Of a DNA stretch of 64,000 nucleotides, positions 28,967-40,486 are shown piece by piece (the stretch's first letter is position 1; each line of letters opens with the position of its first letter). The position numbers and the translations under genes were made by a program. The stretch covers positions 1,113,836-1,177,835 of the forward strand of contig NW_002060949.1 of assembly GCF_000150275.1 (NCBI RefSeq), read 5' to 3'. The notes below the pieces were generated by a model that was not told the DNA's origin, made no database searches, and was given only the letters and a program-made list of their open reading frames with translations. Source of the DNA: Trichoplax adhaerens (Eukaryota > Placozoa > Uniplacotomia > Trichoplacea > Trichoplacidae).

Positions 28967-30578
28967 CGTCATGTTTTCAGTCCTAGACAGTAAAAGTATT
29001 TGATATTATCTATGAACACCAGTTTATAACGTACTGGAGTTTGATACTAATTGTATAGTTAACTCTCTATCGTAAAACGATCCAATGTAAATTACTGAAA
29101 TATAAAAATTATAAAACGATTTTATATAAAAGTATTATTGGTAATTAACCAGCCAATCGTACATTTTGATAGTTAATTATCAGCATCATCTTCGATTTTT
29201 TTCTACCAAATGTTTAATCAATAATAATTTCTTGTGAAGAACATTTCATTGCTAATAAACTTACACTGTGATGAGATTTCATTTTTACTTTCATATGAAA
29301 TGAGAAAGCTATGATACTGTAGTCTTCTCATATAATAGACTACTGTAACTGAATGAGGTAAAATTAACTTTTGTCTGTTACAGTATAGATTTTCGCATTT
29401 TCGTAAAGGAATACTCTAGAATGAAAATGTATGTGTAGGATAATCAAAAAGGAAAATAAATGTAAACTACTAGCTACTACAATACTTTAATACCTACTGC
29501 ATATACATGTAGATTTTCTAATTGAAATTGTACATATCCTATATCTTACGCATCTAAACTACACAACGATCATCTTGCAAAGCGGCAATCTACAAATCAA
29601 TACTTAGCTTCGGATTAAAGCTTGCTCTAATCATCGGGCAGTTTTAATATTAAAATCATACTCCGCTGTAATGGTAATATATGAGGTTTATAATAGATTC
29701 AAGAGTTCCTCCTTTACTTATATGTCTAATACTACGGTTAGGATTCCGCCACAAATCCCAGGTTGGCTACAAATAATGTTTATCAGTTTGAGGGCTAATT
29801 TTGATCAGAATAATTTAATAATACTGCAGTTGCTAAGATCCAACTGATATTCTTTAAACAACATACGTTAATCTGCTTTCAACTTATAATCTAACATGAA
29901 TCTTTACTAAATATTTACAATATTCAAGCAAGTTACAAATCCAATCGGACGGCATCATTATCACACAATTTATTATTTTATTAATAAAGTCATCAATAAT
30001 TAAAATTTTCTACTAATAAGTTATTTAGTGTTAGTTCGAACCGTTAATACTTGGCATTATAGCTAACACTAAACACCGCTTTGGTACTTTTGCATGATAG
30101 TTCTGGAATGATTAATGATTCTAATAATAGAAAATAGTCATATTAAACGAGCAGCTTTATACATCTGATTAAATAATTGTAGTATAACCAGTGATATCAT
30201 TTACAGTTTTTAACAAGCAAGATTACGTAGATAACACAGTAACTATCTTATGTTGGTTGGGTTTAGAATGGTTTTTCATAAGTAGACTGTTACTTCAACT
30301 TGATTATACATCTCGTAAAGCATTTTTAATAGGCACGTAACTGATAAAATAAGACTGTAATCCTTAATGACATATCTGAGAGGAAATAGACTCTACTTAG
30401 CACATACAGTACAGTAGAATAAGTATAGCACTAATTTAGTTTATACAGAAACTAGAGATCAAGTTTATTGGTAACTTTAATTTATTTGAAGAAATAAAGC
30501 TCGTTTAATTGATTACCGGTACGCCTTGAGGGTATACGCGTCTATTTACAGTATATGGAATCAACTCAATCGTTCAAG
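28967..30578. other. Convergent intergenic region
   Basis: 1.6 kb between the 3' ends of CABLES and the six-TM protein. AT-rich, with no exon-like or repetitive structure apart from one isolated ACAGTACAG near 30408. Confidence 0.5.
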
Positions 30579-31841
30579 CTATTGCACAGTTATTTCGAGT
30601 AATTTACCGTTTTCCGAACAATTATTATTAGTTTTACTAGTTACATCATGATTACAATTAATAGTTGAGTTCTGACTGCAACTGAGGTCACGATCATTCA
30701 ATAGTGAACTCTCGCTAAATGTATTGGAATCATCATCAAGATTGCCTACCACATCGAGATGATCATTTTCGAATAGAAAAACACCGGATCGTTTGGTGCC
30801 AAATTTCTTTCTAGCTTTCTGCCAGATATACCTACCCAAGATAACCGTATAATGCAAAAATGCACTTAAAAAACCATGCAGAAATACCCATAAACCACCG
30901 ACGTAAGCAAAAACTGTAATAAAAGTTAATATACCAATGTTATAGTTAAATGTGCAGAATGCGCTCTTGTCGGCAATATCGGCTGATATTGGATGATAGC
31001 AGTGTAGCGCTATATTGGATGCATTATCAGCGCATCGTTTCAATTCTGCATCAACACATTGATCACATAAGTAGCATTGAACAGATGGAGTTACTTGGCA
31101 TAAGAGTGAAATTTTCCACAAAGATTCAACGCATACCCAGGAAATATATAACCGACTAGTCCAAAAGATAAGACAAGTTGATGTAACCACAAATAATGCT
31201 ACTAAATTCCAGATAACATGAGCATTGCTATAGGTATACAGGGGAAAATGTGCTTTAAATTTAAAAGGTAATCGTCGCCTTTTAGTGAGGAATGTTGTTA
31301 AAACTAGGGCCATAGTAAAAGAAATGGAATAGATTTGTACAAAAATACCATTGAAACGAGTTTTAAAATATTTCCAGTCGAAATCGTGCTGATTCCATAA
31401 ATTAATATATAGATAGATGAGAGTAGTAAAAATTAATGAAATTGTCATTAACCAACTTGATCGACCAGTAAAGCGATTCCAAGAGCACACACCAAAGTAG
31501 AAGAAGAAAAAGAGCAATATTGGAGCGTCAGTAAATCGTCTAAATGTGTTGTCTGATTGTAGAAATTCTCGAACAAATATTCGCTCAGGTAATTCATGAT
31601 TGGCTAAGGCATCAAAAAGTGGCCGGCGACGTATAAATTCAATCATACCAACAACAACAAAAGTAAGGGCTATGGATGCATGAAGGCATTGCGAAATAAA
31701 TCGAATACTTCTACAGTCCCGTAAAGATCGGACAGGATAACAGCAACCAAGTTGAGACCATAGGCTCGGACGATGTTGTTGATTTCGATCATCATTGATT
31801 GAATTGATGCAGTCGGAGTCTGTGGTTAGCGTAACGGACAT
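30579..31841 (-). CDS. Uncharacterised multi-pass membrane protein with a Cys-rich loop
   Basis: I do not recognise the family. A single open frame of 420 residues has no intron, in a neighbourhood where most other genes are heavily split. Hydrophobic segments at roughly residues 52-69, 107-120, 129-149, 164-186, 208-229 and 300-332 suggest six membrane passes; the last is long and could be two. Between the last two lies a loop of about 70 residues with eight cysteines (about 237, 248, 256, 259, 262, 270, 281, 296) and the pair CYLC/CDQC, which suggests a disulphide-bonded extracellular or lumenal module. The C-terminal 85 residues are hydrophilic, rich in Asp, Asn and Ser. The chosen ATG is the first in the frame. 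Its length, clean frame and ordered topology support a real gene; a retrogene is possible. No function is assigned. Confidence 0.75.
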   Translation of the reverse strand: MSVTLTTDSDCINSINDDRNQQHRPSLWSQLGCCYPVRSLRDCRSIRFISQCLHASIALTFVVVGMIEFIRRRPLFDALANHELPERIFVREFLQSDNTFRRFTDAPILLFFFFYFGVCSWNRFTGRSSWLMTISLIFTTLIYLYINLWNQHDFDWKYFKTRFNGIFVQIYSISFTMALVLTTFLTKRRRLPFKFKAHFPLYTYSNAHVIWNLVALFVVTSTCLIFWTSRLYISWVCVESLWKISLLCQVTPSVQCYLCDQCVDAELKRCADNASNIALHCYHPISADIADKSAFCTFNYNIGILTFITVFAYVGGLWVFLHGFLSAFLHYTVILGRYIWQKARKKFGTKRSGVFLFENDHLDVVGNLDDDSNTFSESSLLNDRDLSCSQNSTINCNHDVTSKTNNNCSENGKLLEITVQ

Positions 31842-32439
31842 GATGAATGACTAACTACTAACAAGGACGAAGCGTTAATCTTAATATAACAAGTGCTACA
31901 TATATTCCATTCATTCATCGATGTCTACAAATAAGTTATGATTTTCAATGGAAAGGGCCATATCAGTCTCTCCAAGACGATGGTATGATTAGCAATGGTC
32001 AAAGCGATTTTGGGCTTGGAAAATTGTTCTAAATTGCGTAGATATCCTTAGCAAATCCACGATACGACAGTGTTGGATCGGTGTATCGTAGAATATACTT
32101 TTTCCTCGTTTAAACTCGCTTCAATTCTCAACAGCGAAGACTATCCGTGGATTAAATCTGCCATCAAAATTTGATATCACTCAATCAGGCTCAATTATTC
32201 GGATCTTGGTTGAAGATGGGAAGCGATGAATGACATCATTCAGTAATTAAGTAATAAATAAACAAACAACTGGCTCCAGAAGAACAACAAGTTACCAATG
32301 CCATTCGTCGGTGGCATTCCGTCGTCGTTCTCATTAATCCGATAATTCCTCTATTAATCTACATTTATTAAACCCAAATAGAGGGTCTCTAAGTAACGGT
32401 ATTCAGTAGAAGTTATTGCGTAATACACGACGCCGCAGC

Positions 32440-33170
32440 GCGGTACAGTACCGGTTCCCAATGTTTGTTACGTAAGCCAGAGGGGCGGACGGACGACCAG
32501 TGGCCATTGAGTGTAAATTAATGAGCAGGCTTACTATTTTCTGGTCATTCCACTATACGCTACCACTGAAACCATACTGTATACCACACTGTACAAAACC
32601 AACTCAGCCGCTATACTGTACTGTGTACAGCATTTGGATGAAAATCGTGGACAGAATGTGGACAGTACAGTATACTGTACTGTACACTGTAATTAGGAGT
32701 ACTGTACACTTTGTCACGGACCACTGGAAGGAAATACTTACAACAGGTACAGGCCAGGCCGTACTGTACTGTACAGCTGAGCACCTTTAGGGTCATACAG
32801 TAGAGCTCTGGATACTTTGTTACGGACTACTGGAAGGGAATAAATACTTACAGCAGGTAGTGTACAGTACTGTACACTGTAACAGTACAGTACTGTACTG
32901 TACTGTACAGCTGAGCACCTTTGGGATCATACTGTGTACAGTACACTTTGTCACGGACCACTGGAAGGAAATACTTGCAGCATGTAGTGTACACTGTACT
33001 GTGTACAGTACACTGTACTGTAACAGCTGAGCACCTTTGGGATCATACTGTACCGTACAGTACAGTACAGCACAGTAGAACTCTGTGCACTTTGTCACGG
33101 ACCACTGGAAGGAAATACTCACAGCAGGTACAGCTGAGCACCTTTGGGATCATACTGTAGAGTAGAGCTC
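32440..33170. repeat. GTAC-palindrome cluster D with a four-unit minisatellite
   Basis: Units begin CTTTGTCACGGACCACTGG at about 32709, 32815, 32946 and 33090, and end with CTGAGCACCTTTGGGATCATACTG. The spacing grows from 106 to 131 to 144 bases because a variable run of ACTGTACAGT words sits inside each unit. The flanking bases (32.44-32.70 kb) carry further palindromes. The open frames in this stretch are artefacts of the repeat. Confidence 0.88.
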
Positions 33171-33228
33171 CATCTGGATTGCACAGGAACCGCCAGTCAG
33201 TCTACAGTCAAGAAATCTGCAAATCGTC

Positions 33229-33339
33229 ATGGCCGAAGAAGGTGATTGCGCTAATTTATTACTCAATATCACCTGTAATCCATCACCAATGGTAACAACA
33301 GCTGATCCTACAAGAAAGAAAGACAAATCCAAGGTGTAG
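33229..33339 (+). other. Short exon-like open frame, doubtful
   Basis: An ATG opens 36 codons (MAEEGDCANLLLNITC and onward) that run into TCCAAG|GTGTAG, a plausible splice donor just before the stop. No continuing exon could be matched downstream and no family is recognised. It could be a first exon or chance. Listed only so that it is not lost. Confidence 0.2.
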
Positions 33340-34086
33340 TAGTTGGATGTATTAAGCTGTAGCTTTAAAGTAAGAGTGGCCATTGAATGAATCCACGTGA
33401 ATTCATTCATGGCAATCTGCATTGATACAACTAGAATATCATAGACTAATTGAAATCATTCAATCAGTGAAAAAAAATCTCGAAGAATAGCATTATAATT
33501 AGAAATTTGATTAATTCTTACTCCAAGTCAATGCTATCAAGAATGCATTGATAGTAAGATAGAGTGGAAATTGAACAGTTCTATTCTGTTACTATGAATT
33601 ATTAATTAATGAATTAATTTGTAGACACCGATCCACTGTCATCCACCAGTTGATTCATTCACTTGCATTGATACAACGGAGTGTCCTTGGTTATGCCTAT
33701 ACCCATGTGGGTATTTTCTAGTAGTTTATGGTAGAATCTACCTTATCTACCTCCACAGTAGGCTTCAACGCACGCGGATACATCTATCAATTGCAATAAT
33801 GTACTTGATCTACTCTTGAAAATAGCAGAATAATCTGAATAGAACGATGTACGGTATTCTTGATAATAAAGACACTGCACAACATAGCTTAGTCAGCAGT
33901 TCGTTCTTCATGCAATGCTTCAGATATCCTGCCCTTTATGGCTCACGTAGACGATCAAATTCATATAGTAAGAAATTTGACTCAATGAAAGTCGATGCTA
34001 TGAAGCCAAGAATAAATCATAGCCAAGTAGCTTAGATCTCCAATATAATGGATTATTTTATTTTAAGCCTAAAATTACTGTAATGC

Positions 34087-34220
34087 TTGAGTTGATTCAT
34101 TCATACTTGTAAGCGTGTATAAACTTTAAAAAATACTATTCCTCTGGACAACCCTTTAGTTGATTCATTCATGCTTAGAGAATACTATTCCACTGTACAA
34201 TCCTTTAGTTGATTCATTGG
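34087..34220. repeat. Small imperfect tandem repeat, 49-bp period
   Basis: AATACTATTCC...CCTTTAGTTGATTCATT occurs at 34132 and again at 34181. A partial third copy (GAGTTGATTCATTCAT) lies at about 34089. Confidence 0.6.
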
Positions 34221-34943
34221 AGGCCATACAATTGCAGTACGAGTATGTCATAGCTTCTGCTAGAGTTACGATGTAGCGCTATAATGCAGTGCATTTAAGT
34301 ACTACAGCACTTCATCGTGCTATTCAGTGCAGTAATTGATTCATTCTAGATCATACAGTTACGTCTATTATTTATAACTAACATTTGCCATGCAGAGGTA
34401 TGATACAGCTAATTCCACTTTGAAATTCTTGTAGTCATTACGTTGATTGATGCTAAGTTATGAATTGCAATATCTAGGCATTTCTAGTCAGATTTAACAC
34501 ATCAGCCACAGTCAATATTTGATTATTTCCAAAGGATTATGATGGCTTAAACATTAGTATAGCTATATCACGCCAACACGTAGAAGCTATCCATAACTAG
34601 GAATTAAGTACACTCAGGCAGCTACAAATATACGTATGTCTTAACTATGCTAGGACGATTGATGTAATAATTGTAAAATTTATTAACGGCCGTAGTATTA
34701 TGATGTCAGTCGATCAAGCAGAAGTCATTTAGGTTTATTATATTCATACTGTAAATAACAATACAGTAATGTATGCACTTGTAGATCGTAACAACATTTT
34801 TGATTGGATCTAGGACGATTAATGGAATAAATCTGAAAGCCTATTAGTACTCAAGCTGGACAATTTTATCGGCGTAGATATTAATTTCAATTTCGTGTTC
34901 TGTGATTGATGAATAGGGTAGTAAAAGAGTTCGAACAAACAAA

Positions 34944-37900
34944 ATGGTCACTAAACAACAAGACGTAGCAAAAACACGAACGACCATAGACACATCCAAT
35001 TTTAAAAGAAAATTAACAGACAATTCTTCTCGGGAAGATATGAACAAGGGAACTGTTCAATCCACTAAATGGGTAGGTCAATTACAGATTAGCTTGGTCA
35101 ATTCTTGGTAGAATATTGGTATAATTAACAGTCAGTATCAGATCTTGATATGATTAATCTATAATAACAATTTAGCCTAAGCATCGAGCGATTTCCTTGG
35201 TCTATAGATATTGTAATAGCAGCAGAATGATTGCTTGGTACTTGACACTATTCTTAGTTCGATATTTTAAGTGAACTAATATTACACCAAATAGAATTCA
35301 ATCCATTAAATAATTTATTAATTAAATGTATATACCAAAATGACATCAGATAAAATGATTACAATTAGTGCATAGATCACTAATTTCACTTATTTAATTC
35401 AATTTATAGATTTCTTCACTATTTACCAATAATCCAGAAATACCTCAAGTACAACGGTAATTATAATACACCTCTACCTGTGTCCTCAGAAAATTGAATT
35501 AAAAATGGTTATTTATATAATCTATGTTCTGTAAAATAATCATCAATAAATACGACCGTATACAGTCATTTCATCCTATCATTCTATCGTAGTTCGAAGA
35601 AGCTTAAAACTCATCATCAAGTCTTTACTGACGTCGAATTTACAAACGTCGCGCTATCACCCAGATTGGTAGGTAACGTATAACACAATCTTAAAATATA
35701 CATGTTAAAATATTTAACAGTAAATTACTAATGAGTTATATTTATTTACTAGCAATCATTTCTTGTGTAATTAGATATATAACTAATTATTTTACGATAT
35801 ACTTGAAAGCAGAAATTACATATTACTGCGTTACTTACTGTAATAAACTATGTGCAAATTGTACTATGCATTTCGTAGACAACTTTTTTCGTTACCCTGT
35901 AGGTATCACATTTAGAACAACACTTCCATTATCAGAAAATGACATGGTAAAATTTGTGACGTTAATACCAGTGTTCAACACTGCCTCATACACAAACTTT
36001 GATACCTTATTATTATAACAACTTACCTTAATAACTTAAAGTAATTAGCTACCGACCAATACCATTTGATATTCTTTTAGTGTACAAAGAAAAGCGATAC
36101 CGTCAATACTAAATGGACGTGATTGTCTTATCCAATCACAGACTGGAACAGGTACAATTTCTTGACGAAATAAATGATATATTTGCTATCTATAAATTGA
36201 CCTTATTGTTTGTTAGGAAAAACAATTGCATATGCTGTACCTATTGTCAACAAATTACAAGAACTTGAACCTAAAATTCAGGTACGAATACTTCTCTTAA
36301 TCCTTCGTCACGGTTTAACTTTTACCCTGCCGCCTCAATCCCTACTATTAATAATTAATATGATGCAATTTATTCTAGAGATCTGATGGCCCATATGCTC
36401 TAATACTCTTACCAACTCGTGAGGTTAATCATATACGAGTATATTTTTTCAAATTTGTGCATAAATGATTTTGTAGGATATCAGTTCTGGTACTGGTTTA
36501 ATAACAATGTATTATAATGATTGAATTAAAAACCATAAATTTTCCGAAACTAAAATTTTTTTTCTTTTTAATCCTTTCAATATAATATAGCTGGCTTTAC
36601 AAACAATGACCATTTTTAATAAATTACTGAAGGTGTGAAACTATTCTAATATTTATGATAATTTACTATGTGCTTCTTACAAAATGAGCTTTCGTGAATT
36701 AGACATTTTGCTGGATTGTACCTGGCTGTGTCACAGGCGGAGAAAAAAAAAAGTCTGAAAAAGCAAGGTAGGCACATTGACTATTTGAATGTAACATTAA
36801 TTTTATGATATGGCTATATGTAATGTATTTTTATTCTATTAAATATCGCTAATCGTTAAATTGCTTACACTCTAAGAATTCGTAAAGGTATCAATGTGCT
36901 GATTTCAACTCCAGGAAGGCTCATAGATCATATTAAGGTTTAAAATTAAAGATGAAAATATTTATATACATCAAAGTAATTTATCTATGTTGGCCGTAAT
37001 AACACATATGCCTCATAAACGTAGAATACGCAATGTCTACAACTTGATAACATAAAATGGTTGGTTTTAGACGAATGTGACAGGTTAATAACAAAAATTT
37101 GGCAGTTATTAGAGGCGAAATTGATACTCTTCTTTGTTTTTGCAAGAACATTTGGTAATAATTTTTCATTTTAAACTTATAATGCAGATTGTTAGATTTG
37201 GGCTTTAAAGAAGACATAAACACCATGCTTACTGCTTTAAATGCAGGGAGTGGACAAAGACAAACAATCCTTGTTTCGGCTACCTTAACAGCAGGTAGAA
37301 GCCTTAGTATTTATAAATGATTGTACCTTCAAGAAAGCAATACAAATCGGCAATATAATTTTTATCGGCCATAGTAAACAGTTAAATATATCTTGCAGGG
37401 GTGCAACAACTTGCTCGTTTGGCCTTGCAAGATTCTTGTTATATCGATGCTACCAGCACCATACCGGAAGATGAATATAACGCAACTACGATACCGGTAA
37501 CACTAGCGAATGTTTAAGCTACCCTTATAGTTATCGTATCTGTTACATGGAATAAAATTTCAATCTACATGGATACAATTTTTTAGAGTGATTCCGTGCA
37601 TCAAATACCTAGCGAATTACAGCAACATTATGTTGTTATACCTGCAAAATTAAGATTAATCTCACTTATATCATTCTTTATTCATAGCCATAAGGTAAAA
37701 TTATTATTATAATAATTATCACTAAAAGAGTGCTGTAGTGATATGATAACGGCTTACAAGAAACTTGTTTAAATTTTATAGAAGAACAAAAAAACGAAAT
37801 CGATAGTGTTCTTATCAACTTGTGATTCGGTGAACTTTTATTATAACATTTTAAACGAATTTTTGCCGAGATTCTTAACAAATGAGATTGAGATTTCAAA

Positions 37901-39470
37901 GTTACATGGTAATATTTCTCAAAAGGTAAGTTTTTAACCTCACAAGATTATTTCTTTTATCTCTGTTGTGTTCTAATTTATATAAATTTGTGATTTAATC
38001 TACGTGTTGTCCACTTAATACATACAATATGTGGTGTAGGAGCGGACGTCAACGTATAATAACTTCTGTAGGGCAAACCAGGGTATTTTATTAACGACGG
38101 TGCGGATCCATAGATTTATTATCGTACCATTTTTGACTGTATACAATCAAAACGATACGTTCAATTATGCTAAATCAGTAACATTTTTGTTCACATTAAC
38201 ATATTAATGTAAAAATGCTCAGGACGTTGCTGCTCGTGGACTAGATATTCCTGATATCGATTGGGTTTTACAGGTATTACAATATTTGTATATTCGTCGT
38301 AATTGAAACTTACGTTAAATCCTTGAAATAAGTAACAGGTATTCCGACAATTGTCTTAACTATTTATAGTATAATCCGCCTATTCAAGTTACCGATTATC
38401 TTCATCGAATCGGTCGTACTGCTAGAATTGGTTATAAGGGAAAATCCTTACTAGTTTTACTTCCATCGGAGGTATACAGCTCTTGGATAAATAAATATGG
38501 GAAATAAAACTTAGGCGTAACTATGATCTAATACTCGTTTGTAGTTTATTTCAAGTTCTTCACTATGAAGGGATCTGGTTGTCATACTGTATACATGTTT
38601 AACCTTCTTGATAAGCAAACGTTTAAGCCTGTTTAGATTTATTTAAGACTTAAAAATATTGTATATTAGGTTGATTTTGTGCATGAAATAACGAAGAAAT
38701 GTGATTCTAGGTACTTTTAATCTTCATTAAAATCTGATGAAAATTTTCTGCTATTTACATAAGCAATTTCTAAATCGCTGATTTTTATTGTAAAGCTTTA
38801 CAGAAATCGGAATGGACCAACTGTTAATTAGTCTAATACCACCGAAAAGAAAAAATATGGTATAATTGATACTGAACAAAGCATATGGATATCTTTATGT
38901 TACATTATTGCCTTGATCATATTGAACGTTAGAAGTAATAAACTAGCCCACAAGTGTAAACCTACATTAGCAATAATTATAATTATCTTTAATTAATACT
39001 GTAGTAAAAAGCCATATGCGTACATAATTACCTAAGTTCACCATTTAAATCTCTCGACTGCAGTTGAAATAATTGACAATATTTTCGTCAAAATGAATTT
39101 AACACTCAATGCTCCTTAAATACTTGTAGTCTTATCAGCTAGCTGCATCAGATTTGCAGATGTCAATCGAAAATTTTGTTAATTCATCGGCTGAACGTAA
39201 GACTCAAGCTATCTCTGGTAATTATATTATCACTGTATGGTGGATGATTCTAAGATATTGCCTTTGAATCATCTTACTTATCACAATCTTTCTTTCACAG
39301 CCTATCAATCTTACATTCGTGCCTATGGAACCTTCTCTAAATCTCTGAAATTCATTTTCCATGTAAGAAATCTACATTTAGGCCATTTGGCGAAGAGTTT
39401 TGGACTACAAGAAGCACCATCTAAGATCAAACACCAAATTATTACTAATCCGGTAAAAAAAAGAAGGTAA
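34944..39470 (+). CDS. DDX31: DDX31/Dbp7-type DEAD-box RNA helicase, 22 exons
   Basis: Nucleolar ATP-dependent RNA helicase; the yeast orthologue Dbp7 works in 60S ribosome assembly. Exons: 34944-35072, 35410-35456, 35593-35668, 35903-35946, 36081-36151, 36217-36281, 36379-36423, 36591-36632, 36703-36767, 36877-36937, 37025-37083, 37188-37294, 37399-37496, 37587-37694, 37782-37925, 38040-38099, 38223-38273, 38370-38471, 38670-38710, 38796-38859, 39130-39217, 39301-39470. All phases agree, giving 578 residues. Motifs in order: [10 protein letters not shown] (DDX31-specific), Q motif VQRKAIP, Walker [36 protein letters not shown], motif II DECD (231-234, not DEAD), SAT (265-267), [13 protein letters not shown]. 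The C-terminal domain AYQSYIRAY...[16 protein letters not shown] is diagnostic of DDX31. It is shorter than human DDX31 (851) because the N-terminus is brief. A possible poly(A) signal AATAAA lies at 39743. Confidence 0.95.
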
Positions 39471-40486
39471 AGATTACGATATTAGTTTTAATTTCCCGTT
39501 ACTTGAAAAAATGAAATAACTCTAATCTTTTGTCCATCTCTTTTATCCATATAGATAGTAGTAATCGGTTTATTGGAATGTTTTGATGGATTACTATATA
39601 CTATATATGAATAGTAATGTGAATATAAATACAAGGTTATAAGAAATTCAGTATTTTTATTCGAACATCGCATACCACTATTGTGTTAATAACTACACAA
39701 GTGCGTACAAAAATTTAGTTATTTTAATTACAATTTTTGTAAAATAAAATTGGTATATCCTATTTTTTACAATGATTTTAAAGTGCACTTTGTGCCTGTG
39801 GTACATTTTTTAATTCACCTTATAAGTAGTAGTATAATTGATGTATAAATATTGAAGCTAAGTTTAGTAGTTATTACTGAATTATACAAAGTTATAATGG
39901 TATCAAACTTTAGATATGACCTATATTAAAATTTAATAAATGCACATTAATGTAAACGAAGTATACGCGATAAATCAAGCAATAATTTTAACCACTAACA
40001 TAAATACTGTTCTACTTTACACAGCAATCAAAGTCATCATCAATGAGACTATCATTGATATGCATTGCTGCAATCGGTATCTCATACTTCGTACTTAAAT
40101 CAATTAGTGATAACATATATCCAATAGAAAACAATCATGATATAGTTACATTACGGTAACTAGTGCATTGCTAAGAATAGTATAAAGTTTTGAATATTGC
40201 ATAAATCTACAATATGTGTATAAAATCTTTAAAATTATATCATACGATATAGAGAAATATCGAAAATATATAATCTCAACTTTAGGACACACATAGACGT
40301 AATAATATTGGAAATTAGCAGTAAATAAAAATTCCGTAAATGATATTAGAAAATCGTAATTTAAGGAGATAATCGGCGGATAAATGTAACTTACTATACC
40401 TAAGTAAAGGACTACTAATGGATAAAATAAAGTATTTTATTAGAATCGGTTTTCAAGTAAACGTTACTTGATGATGAAAGTCTGTT
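39471..40486. other. Convergent intergenic region, DDX31 and TRPN 3' ends
   Basis: 1.0 kb shared by the two 3' untranslated regions. AATAAA at 39743 (+) may serve DDX31. AATAAA on the minus strand (40441-40436), 46 bases past the stop, may serve TRPN. Nothing else is recognised. Confidence 0.5.

Larger units (their letters stand above)
31842..34943. other. Divergent intergenic region between the six-TM gene and DDX31
   Basis: 3.1 kb between two 5' ends. It holds palindrome cluster D and its minisatellite (32.44-33.17 kb), a short exon-like open frame at 33229-33339, and a small degenerate repeat near 34.08-34.22 kb. The rest is unique AT-rich sequence. Confidence 0.55.

Noticed and set aside
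32500-33160. Open frames of 60-100 codons in cluster D
   Set aside because: They run along the minisatellite units on both strands, which is not coding behaviour.
35731-36018. 95-codon open frame inside the DDX31 locus
   Set aside because: It overlaps an exon (35903-35946) that is read in a different frame in the spliced helicase. The rest is intron.
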